DNA of 64,000 nucleotides from Alphaproteobacteria bacterium (GTDB lineage: Bacteria > Pseudomonadota > Alphaproteobacteria > DSM-16000 > Inquilinaceae), in the NCBI GenBank assembly GCA_028277405.1, contig JANQGH010000020.1, positions 1-64,000 on the forward strand. The letters are read 5' to 3'. How positions within the stretch are numbered: position 1 is the first letter of the stretch; each line of letters opens with the position of its first letter. Both the position numbers and the translations under genes were made by a program. The notes under the pieces are model-generated. The model had not been told where the DNA came from. It searched no databases and saw only the letters and a list, made by a program, of their open reading frames with translations. This document shows positions 8,232-16,380 of this stretch, piece after piece.

Positions 8232-9296
8232 ATGATCTACTATATCTGCACTGCCCGGCACGCCTACACGGTGGGTGTCCTGCTCAGCTATTACGGCCCC
8301 GCGCTGGACGACACGATGCGCGTGCTGCCGTATGAGTGGCTGGAGCTGTTGGCACCGCGTCCCGGCGACGTCGTTATCTGGACAGATCTCGATCGGCTGA
8401 GCGCTGTTGAGGCGGCGAAGGCCACAGAGCTGCGAGACCGCATCGCCACGAGCGGCGATGGCGTCATGCAACTGAACCATCCGACACGCAGCGCAGGGCG
8501 GTTCAAACTGCTGCGGGATCTGCATCTGCGGGGCGTCAACGCCTTCAATGTCTATCGGTTCGATGAAGCGACCCCGGACATGGCATTCCCCGTGTTTATT
8601 CGCAAAGAGCGGGGAACCAGCCGACATCCGCCCGATCTCCTGGACGACTGGCCGGCCGTTCAGGCGTCGATGGCAGACCATCTCAAGCGCGGTGGCGACA
8701 CAGGCGACTTGATGATCATTGAGTTCTCGGCGAAGCCGGGGACGGATGGCAGGTTCCGCATGTACTCGATTTTTCGCTTCGGCGATGACGTATTTCCGCA
8801 GGGGTGTGAGTTCAGTGAGGGCTGGTTCGTTAAGTTCGATCCGCGCATCGGGGATGAGGCCACGCGGCGTGAGGATCAGGAATATCGGAAGTCCAATCCA
8901 CACGCGGAGATCGTCCGCCCGCTGTTTGAGGCCGCTGAGATAGAATTTGGACGCATGGACTACGGTATTGTCGACGGCCGTATCCAAGTCTTTGAAATCA
9001 ACACCAACCCGACGCTGGTGTCTCAACCGCACTCGCGCTTCGACAGCTTCGACTACACGGCCGACGCTTTGCGCATGCAGGCTGCATTCCCGCGGTTGCA
9101 GGCTGCCGCCGACATGCGGGCCGGTACGCGCGACAGCGCAAAGCCACGCCCTTCGCAGGATATCGAACAGGCACATGCGGACGCCATGGCGGCGGTCCGG
9201 CGCACGGCTGATCGCCGGCATCGGCGTCGCCTTGTGCTTGGCTATTTGAAGTCCTTAAGCCGGCCCGTACAGCGCATTTTGACGAGACAACGATGA
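8232..9296 (+). CDS. ATP-grasp-like ligase of unknown substrate
   Basis: The 354-residue protein ends its catalytic part with FGRMDYGIVDGRIQVFEINT, the C-terminal ATP-grasp signature with acidic and Asn metal ligands (about 242-260). An earlier segment, FPVFIRKERGTSRHPP, carries the likely ATP-binding lysine. ATP-grasp enzymes join a carboxylate to an amine or thiol through an acyl-phosphate. The N-terminal 100 residues, with YYICTARHAYTVGVLLSYYG, form a putative pre-ATP-grasp domain. A basic tail follows residue 300. The ATG at 8232 is the first sensible start, although no strong ribosome site is seen. A decayed second ATP-grasp lies 6 kb away, and Mur-ligase and PP-loop genes are nearby. 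Confidence 0.7.
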   Translation: MIYYICTARHAYTVGVLLSYYGPALDDTMRVLPYEWLELLAPRPGDVVIWTDLDRLSAVEAAKATELRDRIATSGDGVMQLNHPTRSAGRFKLLRDLHLRGVNAFNVYRFDEATPDMAFPVFIRKERGTSRHPPDLLDDWPAVQASMADHLKRGGDTGDLMIIEFSAKPGTDGRFRMYSIFRFGDDVFPQGCEFSEGWFVKFDPRIGDEATRREDQEYRKSNPHAEIVRPLFEAAEIEFGRMDYGIVDGRIQVFEINTNPTLVSQPHSRFDSFDYTADALRMQAAFPRLQAAADMRAGTRDSAKPRPSQDIEQAHADAMAAVRRTADRRHRRRLVLGYLKSLSRPVQRILTRQR

Positions 9297-9339
9297 TCCC
9301 CTGGGCATTGATTTGGCCCGACTTCTCCGGTGCAAGGGG

Positions 9340-10578
9340 CTAGACAGCCTGCGCCGGCACCGAAGTGTAGCCGTTGAACAGCACGCCCGGCCGACGCACC
9401 GGCCGATCGTCGGTGAGTTGCCAGTTCGGGTGATTATGAAAGAGCGTTTTCAGCGCGATCTTGAGCTCAAGCTTGGCGAGGTGGATGCCCAGGCAGATGT
9501 GAATGCCCGTACCGAACGCGATATGCGGCAGCGCCGTCCGCGTGATGTCGAGGTCCTCGGGCGCGTCGAAGGCCGCCGGATCGCGGTTGCCGGCGGCAAC
9601 CACCGGCACCACGGCTTCTCCTGCCTCGATCTCGATCCCGTTCAGTCTCGTGGCATGGGCGGCAATGCGGAAACCGGAATACTGAACCGGGGGTTCGAAA
9701 CGCAACAGCTCCTCGACCGCCTGGCGCAAGAGTTCAGGGCGAGACGAAAGCAGGGCCTTCTGGGCGGGAAAACGGTTCAGGGCCAGCACGTGGCTGCCGA
9801 GTGAGTCGACGACGGTCTCCTGGCCGGCGAAATAGAAGATCACGCAGTTGGCGATGAGTGTGTCGCGGGTCCAGGCGCCGCGCGCCACCAGGTCTTCCAT
9901 GATATCGATCAGGCACGGCGTGTCCGACGGCCGGCGCCGGCGGATGCCATCCTCGATCATCTCGATGATCCGGCCGCAGGCTTCGTCCACCTCGTCGCCA
10001 AGCGGATCGCGGCGCATGTCGAGCGCGTTGGTGAGCGGCGCGGTCAGGCGCTTGAGATGCCACGGATCGTCGATCGGCAGGCCAAGAACGCGCGACAGAG
10101 CGCCGACCGCAAACGGCACCGCAAGGTCCTGTGTGATATCGAAACGGCCCGCGCGCAGGCATTCGGCCATCAGATCGTCGGCAAAACCCTCCAGCCAGGC
10201 TTCAAGACGGTTGATGTTTCGGCGACTGAAGAACTCCGTCATGGGCCGTCGCAACGCTTCATGCCGCGGCGGGTCGTTCAGCAGGACCGATTTCGACAGC
10301 GTTTCCCAAACGGCGTGTTGGGTCAGCGTCTCGCGCACCTCGTCATAGTCGCCGGGCGGCGCCTGCAGCAGGGCGGGATGCTTCAGGGCGTTGTGGATCA
10401 GCTCGTTGGTGAAAACGTAAAGCGCCCGGTCCAGCTCCGGATAGGGCGGAAGCCCGTAGGCATGGCCGTCGCGCGACCGGTATGCTGCCATCACGGCATA
10501 TCGGTCCTCCCGGCCGGCAATGGCGAACGGGTCGAACGCGGGGGCGTCGACACCGGTGGCGATTGAGACGTCAGCCAT
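9340..10578 (-). CDS. Cytochrome P450
   Basis: This is a 412-residue soluble bacterial P450. The haem ligand C362 sits in FGTGIHICLG, the I-helix oxygen-binding motif is AGQET (251-255), and the K-helix ExxR is E290-LL-R293. P450s hydroxylate or otherwise oxidise small molecules using electrons from a ferredoxin; no ferredoxin or reductase gene is adjacent. The start codon lies inside the end of the upstream acetyltransferase gene (8-base overlap through ATGGCTGA), which indicates translational coupling and a shared pathway. The substrate cannot be predicted, but the neighbourhood points to tailoring of an amide or peptide-like metabolite. Confidence 0.93.
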   Translation of the reverse strand: MADVSIATGVDAPAFDPFAIAGREDRYAVMAAYRSRDGHAYGLPPYPELDRALYVFTNELIHNALKHPALLQAPPGDYDEVRETLTQHAVWETLSKSVLLNDPPRHEALRRPMTEFFSRRNINRLEAWLEGFADDLMAECLRAGRFDITQDLAVPFAVGALSRVLGLPIDDPWHLKRLTAPLTNALDMRRDPLGDEVDEACGRIIEMIEDGIRRRRPSDTPCLIDIMEDLVARGAWTRDTLIANCVIFYFAGQETVVDSLGSHVLALNRFPAQKALLSSRPELLRQAVEELLRFEPPVQYSGFRIAAHATRLNGIEIEAGEAVVPVVAAGNRDPAAFDAPEDLDITRTALPHIAFGTGIHICLGIHLAKLELKIALKTLFHNHPNWQLTDDRPVRRPGVLFNGYTSVPAQAV

Positions 10579-11263
10579 GGCCCGCGCCCAGATCCACGGC
10601 GAAGATCACGCGGAAGCCGCCGGACGCGACGTCTTCCGGAATGAAGTCCGGCGCCAGATGCAGAAACCTGCATCGCAGATAGCGCTTGTAGAAGCGCAGA
10701 ACCGGGTCGGCCATCAGCGCCTCGTCCGTTGGCCTGATGCCGGTCTCCTGCCATCTGACGATGGTCGATCGAAAGTCGGGGTTGCGGGCGACACGATCAG
10801 GACCGGGTTCCGCGACCCCGTTGAACGAGGGACAGCGTCCATCGGCAACGAGGTATCGGGCGCCGGCGTCGCGCGAGGCCTCCAGCAGCCGGTCCAGGAC
10901 CCGAAAAACGGTCGCGTGGCCTCGCCATTCCGGCCTTACGCAAAGGCTGTAGACGTAGGACGACATCACCGGCTCGGTACGCGGCAACGATGAAAACGAC
11001 GCGAAGTCCGTCGGAAACGCGGTGCCCTTGAACGGCGATTGTGAGGTCAAGACGTAGCACGCCGCACAGGTCAGGGTGTTGTCGACCTCGGCGACGATGC
11101 AGTCATGTCCCTGACCCAGCCGGTGACGGATCTTGTCCTCCGACGCCTGCAGCGAACGCGGCCACGAGGCACGTTCAAGCGCGGCCAACGCGCCCATTTC
11201 GGACAGGCGAAGGTGGCGCACGAGCGGATCGGCGTGTCCCGGTTGCCGTGATCCGGCGCGCAT
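10571..11263 (-). CDS. GNAT-like N-acyltransferase
   Basis: The protein has 230 residues from the ATG at 11263; the frame stays open to 11347, but that extension is unlikely. The core shows an N-terminal VRHLRLSEMGALAALERASW helix region and a central VMSSYVYSLCVRPEWRGHAT block. This matches the GNAT acetyl-CoA-binding segment (V-x-P-x-x-R-G). ARYLVADGRCPS and a C-terminal basic beta region follow. GNAT enzymes transfer an acyl group from acyl-CoA to an amine. It is the first gene of a two-gene transcript with the P450. The late FLHLAPDFIPED part is larger than a minimal GNAT domain. The product could be an N-acylated amine that the P450 then oxidises. Confidence 0.7.
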   Translation of the reverse strand: MRAGSRQPGHADPLVRHLRLSEMGALAALERASWPRSLQASEDKIRHRLGQGHDCIVAEVDNTLTCAACYVLTSQSPFKGTAFPTDFASFSSLPRTEPVMSSYVYSLCVRPEWRGHATVFRVLDRLLEASRDAGARYLVADGRCPSFNGVAEPGPDRVARNPDFRSTIVRWQETGIRPTDEALMADPVLRFYKRYLRCRFLHLAPDFIPEDVASGGFRVIFAVDLGAGHG

Positions 11264-11752
11264 GGGCTTAACTGCAGGCCTCTTGGTCACGGTCGCTGGA
11301 TCCCAAACTCTGCCCGAGCCCCTAATGACACTGGCACTCGCTTCCACGGCCTAAGAGCCATGTCAATAGCACGAAACCTCAACAGCGGTGAACGGTCTCG
11401 ACCCGCCGGGGCTGGGTGCGCGGTGTGCGAAGGGCCGAATACGCCGGCGTCGCAAGTTGGCATTGGAGGGCATGGCAATATCGGTTTCCCAATGGCCGTG
11501 ACATTGGGTTTGTCGAAACATCCGTGCCGGCAACGTCACAAGATCGCGGACAACGCATGGTTTCGTTTGATCGTTTGCAAGTCTGTGGAACCTGAGAGAC
11601 GGCGCCTGCGGACCAGGCAATGGAATTGACGCCTTAGCGACGCTGCTGCGGACAGGCACGAAACTCGGACAATGGAAGGTAGCGCTGACATGGACCGAAC
11701 CAGGCCGTATGGTGGGGCATTGCTGGGCGCAACCCGCGCGGAGTGATCGGCC
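11264..11752. other. Divergent intergenic region without a convincing gene
   Basis: About 490 bases separate the minus-strand GNAT/P450 pair from the plus-strand PP-loop gene. Several open frames occur on both strands but all are Arg/Pro-rich chance frames. A GCGGAGTGATCGGCC stretch just before 11753 supplies the ribosome site of the PP-loop gene. No terminator or operator is evident. Confidence 0.4.
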
Positions 11753-13012
11753 GTGATTTCAACCAATCTCGCCTGGCCAGGCTTCGTCAGAAACCACGAT
11801 GCCAGCGGCATTGTCGATGCGCGCATCGAAACGGTTCGTCACGGGGAAGGGCGGATCGATCATGCGCTGACGCTGCGCGTGTCACGCAAGGCCGGGTCGG
11901 AACACACGCGGCAGATCGGGTTTGCGGTCGACGCCCCGTTCGAGGTTCCCGACCTGAAGACAGCGGACCCGTTCCTGATCGCCGCGCTCTTCCCGGCCAT
12001 GGAGGTGGGCGGCACGTTACGGCTGCATGGCACGATCAGCCGGGTGCTGCTGCGCAACATATTGGACTATCAGGCCGCCTGGTTTCGGGCTGCGCCGAAT
12101 CTGTTCCGGCCGTTCGAGTTGCAGGTCGACGCGATCAGCGACGAGGTGGAGCGCGATTTCGGGCCCAGGCCGAATGCGATTCTTGCGTTCAGTGGCGGCA
12201 TGGATTCTCTCCTGGCCCTTCACCGAAACATCTCGGGCGACGCAGGAGAGGCCGCCTACGCCATAGGCGCGACCATGTTCCTCCCGGGCATGGCGCGTGA
12301 GGACCCAACCGCGGAAACCGACACGGCACTGGTTGCCGGCATGCGCGCGATGAGCGGCCGCCGAAATCTACCCATGGCGGTGGTCGACACCAACATTTCG
12401 GACATCGTCGGCAAGCAGTTCGTGACCCACGGGACGTGGCTGGCGTCATGCCTGTCCTTGTTCGGCGGACGGTTCGATGTCGGCCTGCTGGGGTCTTCGG
12501 TCGCCAGCTATTCGCACGGCTACGAGATTTATGGCAGCCACCCGCTGTTGGACCCGTTCCTGTCCGGCGGGCAGATGGAAATTCGCAATGACGAGGGCTT
12601 GTTCAAGCGGCCGGACAAGGCGTTCCTGCTGGCGAAGTATCCAGAAGCGCTGGCCGACCTGCGGACCTGTTTTCACTACTACGATAACGATCGCAACTGC
12701 TGCCGTTGCGAGAAGTGTATCCGAACCATGCTCTGCTTCATTGCGACGGGCAACGAGATCCCGCCGTCCTTTCCGGACGGGTTGGACTTGAACGATATCG
12801 GCATCGGCATGGGTCGCCGGTCGGGGCTTGAGTGGGCGCCGCTGCTTTTGAGTTCCGCCGAAGCGCACGGCGCAAGCGACCATCCCGCCATGCGCAGGCT
12901 GCGGCAACGCTATCGCCAAAAGCGGTTGAAAATCATCGCCAAGGATGGCTACAGGCGTGTGATCCGAGGGCAGAAACCCCATCGTTGGAGTGTTCTCGAT
13001 CAGATGGAATGA
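11753..13012 (+). CDS. PP-loop ATP pyrophosphatase with QueC-like zinc site
   Basis: The 419-residue protein has the N-type ATP pyrophosphatase loop AFSGGMDSLLAL (SGGMDS at 147-152), used to adenylate a carboxylate or carbonyl. In its second half C306, C316, C319 and C322 form C-x9-C-x2-C-x2-C. This is the spacing of the zinc site in QueC-type 7-cyano-7-deazaguanine synthases; an extra C317 is present. The N-terminal 135 residues have no counterpart in QueC, and no other queuosine genes are near. The GTG start at 11753 has GGAG upstream. The protein probably activates a carboxylate for amide, nitrile or thioamide formation on an unknown substrate. A DNA or RNA base-modifying role is less likely given the neighbours. 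Confidence 0.7.
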   Translation: MISTNLAWPGFVRNHDASGIVDARIETVRHGEGRIDHALTLRVSRKAGSEHTRQIGFAVDAPFEVPDLKTADPFLIAALFPAMEVGGTLRLHGTISRVLLRNILDYQAAWFRAAPNLFRPFELQVDAISDEVERDFGPRPNAILAFSGGMDSLLALHRNISGDAGEAAYAIGATMFLPGMAREDPTAETDTALVAGMRAMSGRRNLPMAVVDTNISDIVGKQFVTHGTWLASCLSLFGGRFDVGLLGSSVASYSHGYEIYGSHPLLDPFLSGGQMEIRNDEGLFKRPDKAFLLAKYPEALADLRTCFHYYDNDRNCCRCEKCIRTMLCFIATGNEIPPSFPDGLDLNDIGIGMGRRSGLEWAPLLLSSAEAHGASDHPAMRRLRQRYRQKRLKIIAKDGYRRVIRGQKPHRWSVLDQME

Positions 13013-13045
13013 TCGACCATTGCTCCAGCCGCGGATCGTGTCCGA

Positions 13046-14386
13046 TCATGCCCTGCGCGCGGTTCGCCGGGCCAGCCTGTCCAGCGGATCACGATGTCGG
13101 CCCTTCCGCCAGAGGCGCTTCAGGCGGCCGCGCCGTTTTCTTCCCTTGTGCCAGTCGAACGAGCTTTCGTAGCGGCCGCAGTCCAAGCATCCCGAATTGT
13201 GACCGCACGTCGTGGCCCAGCATTTCACGTTGCAGATCCATGACAGCGCGATGCGCTCCAGATGGAGGTCGACCGACCCCTTCAGCAGGATCACCTCGCC
13301 GGGAATGGCGGTGTCGCGAATGTGCGCGGCGGCCTCTTCGGGCGTACGGAACTCAACGAACCGGCCCTCGTCGCGGTCCTCCTGGCTGGCCTTGGACCGG
13401 TGCGCATGCTGGCCGACGAAGATGACCTGATCCGCGGCCTCGCGGGCCCATCGGTAGGCGTTGCGATATTTCTGGTCGCTGCCGGCGAAATCCGACATGT
13501 GCCCCAGCACGATACGTTTGCGGACGACGCAGGCCTGCTGCACGCTGTCAAAGGCCAGCTTGATCGAATGCCAGGGCGCCTTCGTTGTGTCGAGGATGAA
13601 CGCGGGGCCATCGTCTGTGCTGATGACGCCGCACCGTTCCAGCAACGGCTCGAACGTTGCGACCCGTTCGGCAACCAGTTGAGCGGGCACGTCGAGGCTC
13701 AGCGCGGTTGCAACGGCGGCGAGCGTGGGCATCCAGAAATGGGTGCCGACAAATCTGGTTGTCAGGGCCAAGCCCTCGTCGGCCCACCTTACCGTGAATG
13801 ACAGAAGCTCGGGAAAGCTGGCCGCTATGTCGGTCGCCCTGAACTCCGCCTCTTCGGATTGGCCGAACGTGACGATCCGCGCATCGGTCCGGTCCGCCAT
13901 CGCCATGACGAGCGGGTCGTCTCGGTTGAGCAAGGCCATGCCGCCCGGACGCAAGGCGGCGACCAGTTCGGTTTTTTCCGCCGCCACGGCCTCCTTGGTG
14001 CGAAACTCCGACTTGTGCTCAAGCTCGACCATGGTCACGACGGCAATGTCGGGTCGAAGGGCCTGAGCCGCCGGCCTTATCGGCTGTTCGCCACCAATGC
14101 CAAGCTCCAGAACCACGTAATCGTTGTGCCGGGATCCGTGCACCAGGGTCTTGAGTGTGGCGCGCCGATCATTGAATTTGAGCTGTGTTTTGACGCGGCC
14201 ATGGCCCGCCAATATGTGGGCAAGCAGGGCGACGGTCGTTGACTTGCCGGAACTTCCCGTCACGCCGACGAACGTCGCCTTGCTCTGCTCCCGCGCCTTG
14301 GGCGCCTTCTCGGCGAGTGCCTCGTCACGCGCCTTGCGCAGGCGCGCTTTGAGGGGGCGGAGGGAAGGGCGCGGTATGGTCGGCAA
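13046..14386 (-). CDS. Mur-ligase-family amide ligase with Cys-rich basic tail
   Basis: The 446-residue ATP-dependent ligase has the Mur P-loop GVTGSSGKSTT (41-51), a VVLELGIGGEQPIRP block, MVELEHKSEFRTKE with the conserved metal-site glutamate and histidine, and the ALLNRDDPLVMAMADR and ILDTTKAPWHS blocks. Mur ligases join a carboxylate to an amino acid amine; this one resembles MurF but lies outside any cell-wall cluster. After residue 384 the usual C-terminal domain is followed by a cysteine cluster (C385, C389, C394, C400, C403; C-x3-C-x4-C-x5-C-x2-C) and a tail of about 40 residues that is mostly Arg and Lys. The tail may bind Zn or an Fe-S cluster plus a nucleic acid or acidic partner. 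It converges with the PP-loop gene. Confidence 0.75.
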   Translation of the reverse strand: MPTIPRPSLRPLKARLRKARDEALAEKAPKAREQSKATFVGVTGSSGKSTTVALLAHILAGHGRVKTQLKFNDRRATLKTLVHGSRHNDYVVLELGIGGEQPIRPAAQALRPDIAVVTMVELEHKSEFRTKEAVAAEKTELVAALRPGGMALLNRDDPLVMAMADRTDARIVTFGQSEEAEFRATDIAASFPELLSFTVRWADEGLALTTRFVGTHFWMPTLAAVATALSLDVPAQLVAERVATFEPLLERCGVISTDDGPAFILDTTKAPWHSIKLAFDSVQQACVVRKRIVLGHMSDFAGSDQKYRNAYRWAREAADQVIFVGQHAHRSKASQEDRDEGRFVEFRTPEEAAAHIRDTAIPGEVILLKGSVDLHLERIALSWICNVKCWATTCGHNSGCLDCGRYESSFDWHKGRKRRGRLKRLWRKGRHRDPLDRLARRTARRA

Positions 14387-14620
14387 GACGCACGTGCCTC
14401 AACTTTGGTTGACGGATTGTTGTTGTATCAACCCCAAAGCGCCGCGTCGATTTGCCGGCCGGGCCTTCATCCCGTTTCGGCGCCATCGGTGGTTGCGCAG
14501 GAACGATCGTGAAGGGGCGGCTTGGCTGATACCCGAAGACAGCCTGCGGTCCGATTTCCGGGTGACCGCCAGCGGCACGGGCACCGAAGAGGATTGAACG
14601 GCCACGACGCCGGCGATTGG

Positions 14621-15286
14621 CGCCCAAGGTCGGATGCAAGGGCGACCAATACCGCGTTTTGGAGGCCGCAGGCGTTTCCGTGCCGCTATGAGCGCCGACA
14701 AGACCCAAGACCAGGCCCGACCCGGCGGACTGGGGCGACTACGTGATCGGAAAGCCGGATCGTGGCGCACGTGGCGCCTATGTCCGCGTCAAGCGTACGA
14801 GCCGAGTTCGGTACAAGGATCGGGAAACGATGGAAGAGAACAATCCCGGGCGCCGTGCCGGTTTCCTATCGGGCCAAAACGTTCTTCGGGACGCCGATAC
14901 TGGCGTTGCGCTATGATGGCGGCTGCGAACCCTGGTACAAGCTCGATGCGCAGGGTCGGCGCAAGATCACCGGGTCTTCGGTGGTCGCGACGGGGCAGGG
15001 CTGCAGGATTACATTCGCGAACGACACAGACTTGCTCGATCTCGGCCGCCGAACGCACGTGGCGTTTGCGGACCTGCCTGTCCTGGGTATCGACATGGTT
15101 CGCGATATCGGCGATGGCAGGCTTTGGGTGCTTGAGGTCAATCCGGAAGGGGACACATGGAACTTTGGCTATCGCGGTGGCCACCGGCTGAAGAAGGCCG
15201 GAGGTCTGGACTTCTACCAGCAATTCGACGCCCTGGATCGGTGCGCCGAGGCCTTGACCGAGCTTTGTCGACGCGAGGCCGTATGA
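14621..15286 (+). pseudogene. Decayed ATP-grasp ligase gene
   Basis: In the frame running through 14634-14860 a coherent ATP-grasp sequence is seen: KGDQYRVLEAAGVSVPL, then a TGA stop at 14688-14690 where Trp would fit, then DWGDYVIGKPDRGARGAYVR and VKRTSRVRYKDRE. Around 14850-14862 the match jumps to another frame, which continues as VPVSYRAKTFFGTPILALRY, then LGIDMVRDIGDGRLWVLEVN and PEGDTWNF up to the stop at 15286. The last part contains the ATP-grasp metal-binding E-x-N. One nonsense change plus one frameshift indicate a pseudogene, unless there are sequencing errors. The N-terminal domain is not recognisable; 14387-14620 has coding-like text but no clean frame. The downstream open piece from 14762 alone would lack the ATP-binding lysine region. 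Confidence 0.7.
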
Positions 15287-15316
15287 GGGTTCTTTCATCA
15301 AGGATGGGCGCCAAAC

Positions 15317-15976
15317 ATGTCGGATAGTGCGTCTTCGGCCGGTCCCGAGGGGGCGAGATCGCTCGCCGGCTGCCCGCTTGTGCTCTTCATCGTCTATCGA
15401 ACGGCGGCGGACGCGGCCGCGCGCGGTTATGAGGACTGGCTGCGCGCGGTCGATAATCCCTTCTTCAACGCCATTCCCGGCATTCGGCACTACGCCAACT
15501 GGATCGTCGAAGGCACTGAGGCCGCGCCGCCGTTCAGCCATTTCGACTTTCTGGGGCTGGAACGGGCCGAGGATTTGGAACGTGTCTGGTTCAACCCCGA
15601 ACTGGATGCCTTCCGCCGTGGCTGGGTCGCCAAATGGGGCTATGGGCCCGCACCAAAGGACATGCATCGTTTCACCTATGGCATGCGGACCGTGCGCGCG
15701 GATGCCACCGCCGATGCCGGCGAGGCTTGGCTTTACGGCGGTGTCGGCCCGTCACCGGACCAGCTTGGAACCGTATTCGAAACATCGTTCTCGCTGGCGA
15801 AGCACTTTGCAACCGACGGGCAGGGGCGGCCGGCGGACTGGCGGCTGCCGGCCGCCCAACGCAATCCGCTGGGCTGCGACTGGGTGGGGCTGGCCCCACG
15901 CAGGATGCCGGCCTTGGACAGCGGCGACGGGACCATCTTCGCCTATCCGGCCCGCTGCATCGCAAAACCCGGTTGA
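15317..15976 (+). CDS. Unknown protein, possible ferredoxin-like (EthD-type) fold
   Basis: The 219-residue protein starts at ATG 15317, 30 bases after the decayed ATP-grasp frame. No family is recognised with confidence. An early LVLFIVYRTAADAAARGYED strand-helix followed by NAIPGIRHYANWIVEGTE and FDFLGLERAEDLERVWFN resembles the dimeric alpha-beta barrel (EthD-like) pattern of beta-helix-beta units. The second half may be another such unit (WLYGGVGPSPDQLGTVFE) and ends in FAYPARCIAKPG. It is probably a small-molecule binding or tailoring protein of the local pathway. The call rests on secondary-structure pattern only. Confidence 0.6.
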   Translation: MSDSASSAGPEGARSLAGCPLVLFIVYRTAADAAARGYEDWLRAVDNPFFNAIPGIRHYANWIVEGTEAAPPFSHFDFLGLERAEDLERVWFNPELDAFRRGWVAKWGYGPAPKDMHRFTYGMRTVRADATADAGEAWLYGGVGPSPDQLGTVFETSFSLAKHFATDGQGRPADWRLPAAQRNPLGCDWVGLAPRRMPALDSGDGTIFAYPARCIAKPG

Positions 15977-16013
15977 CGTCGATTCCGCCGGGGGTTTCGG
16001 CGCCGGCCCGGTA

Positions 16014-16316
16014 TCAGCTCGCAGCCGCCAGACCGTCGGCCATCATCCCCTCGCCGGCAACGGAGGCGGCCCAGCTGGGCTGGGTCGCGACATCCTTCGA
16101 GCCACAGCCTCGACAGCGCATGCGCGTGCCAACCTCGGCAACCGGCATGTCGGGCCCAAGCTGGCCGACAAGCTGACCGGCATCCACCATGGCCGCGTGG
16201 CCGCAGCGCTGGCAGAGGCAAAACACGGTCGCGCGCCGGTTGGATAGATCGCACAGCGACACCGTCGCTGTTTCCGCCGCATCGTCGACAAGAGCTTGAC
16301 GCTTGAAGCCTGCCAT
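16014..16316 (-). CDS. Small zinc-ribbon protein
   Basis: The 100-residue protein starts at ATG 16316 with a strong GGAGG site five bases upstream. It has two paired cysteine knuckles, FCLCQRCGHAA and MRCRGCGSK, giving C-x2-C ... C-x2-C spacing for a zinc ribbon. The first 30 residues are mixed and acidic (VDDAAETATVSLCDLSNRR); the C-terminus is Ala-rich and unstructured. A longer frame to 16415 has no ribosome site. No enzymatic domain is present, so it is likely a metal-binding adaptor or nucleic-acid-binding protein. It lies between the unknown protein at 15317-15976, with which it converges, and the alcohol dehydrogenase operon, from which it is separated by 64 bases. Confidence 0.68.
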   Translation of the reverse strand: MAGFKRQALVDDAAETATVSLCDLSNRRATVFCLCQRCGHAAMVDAGQLVGQLGPDMPVAEVGTRMRCRGCGSKDVATQPSWAASVAGEGMMADGLAAAS

Positions 16317-16380
16317 TGCGCACCTCCATCGGTTCTCGAAATGGAACATAACAAGAACATTTGCCGAAGGCAATGGCCGA

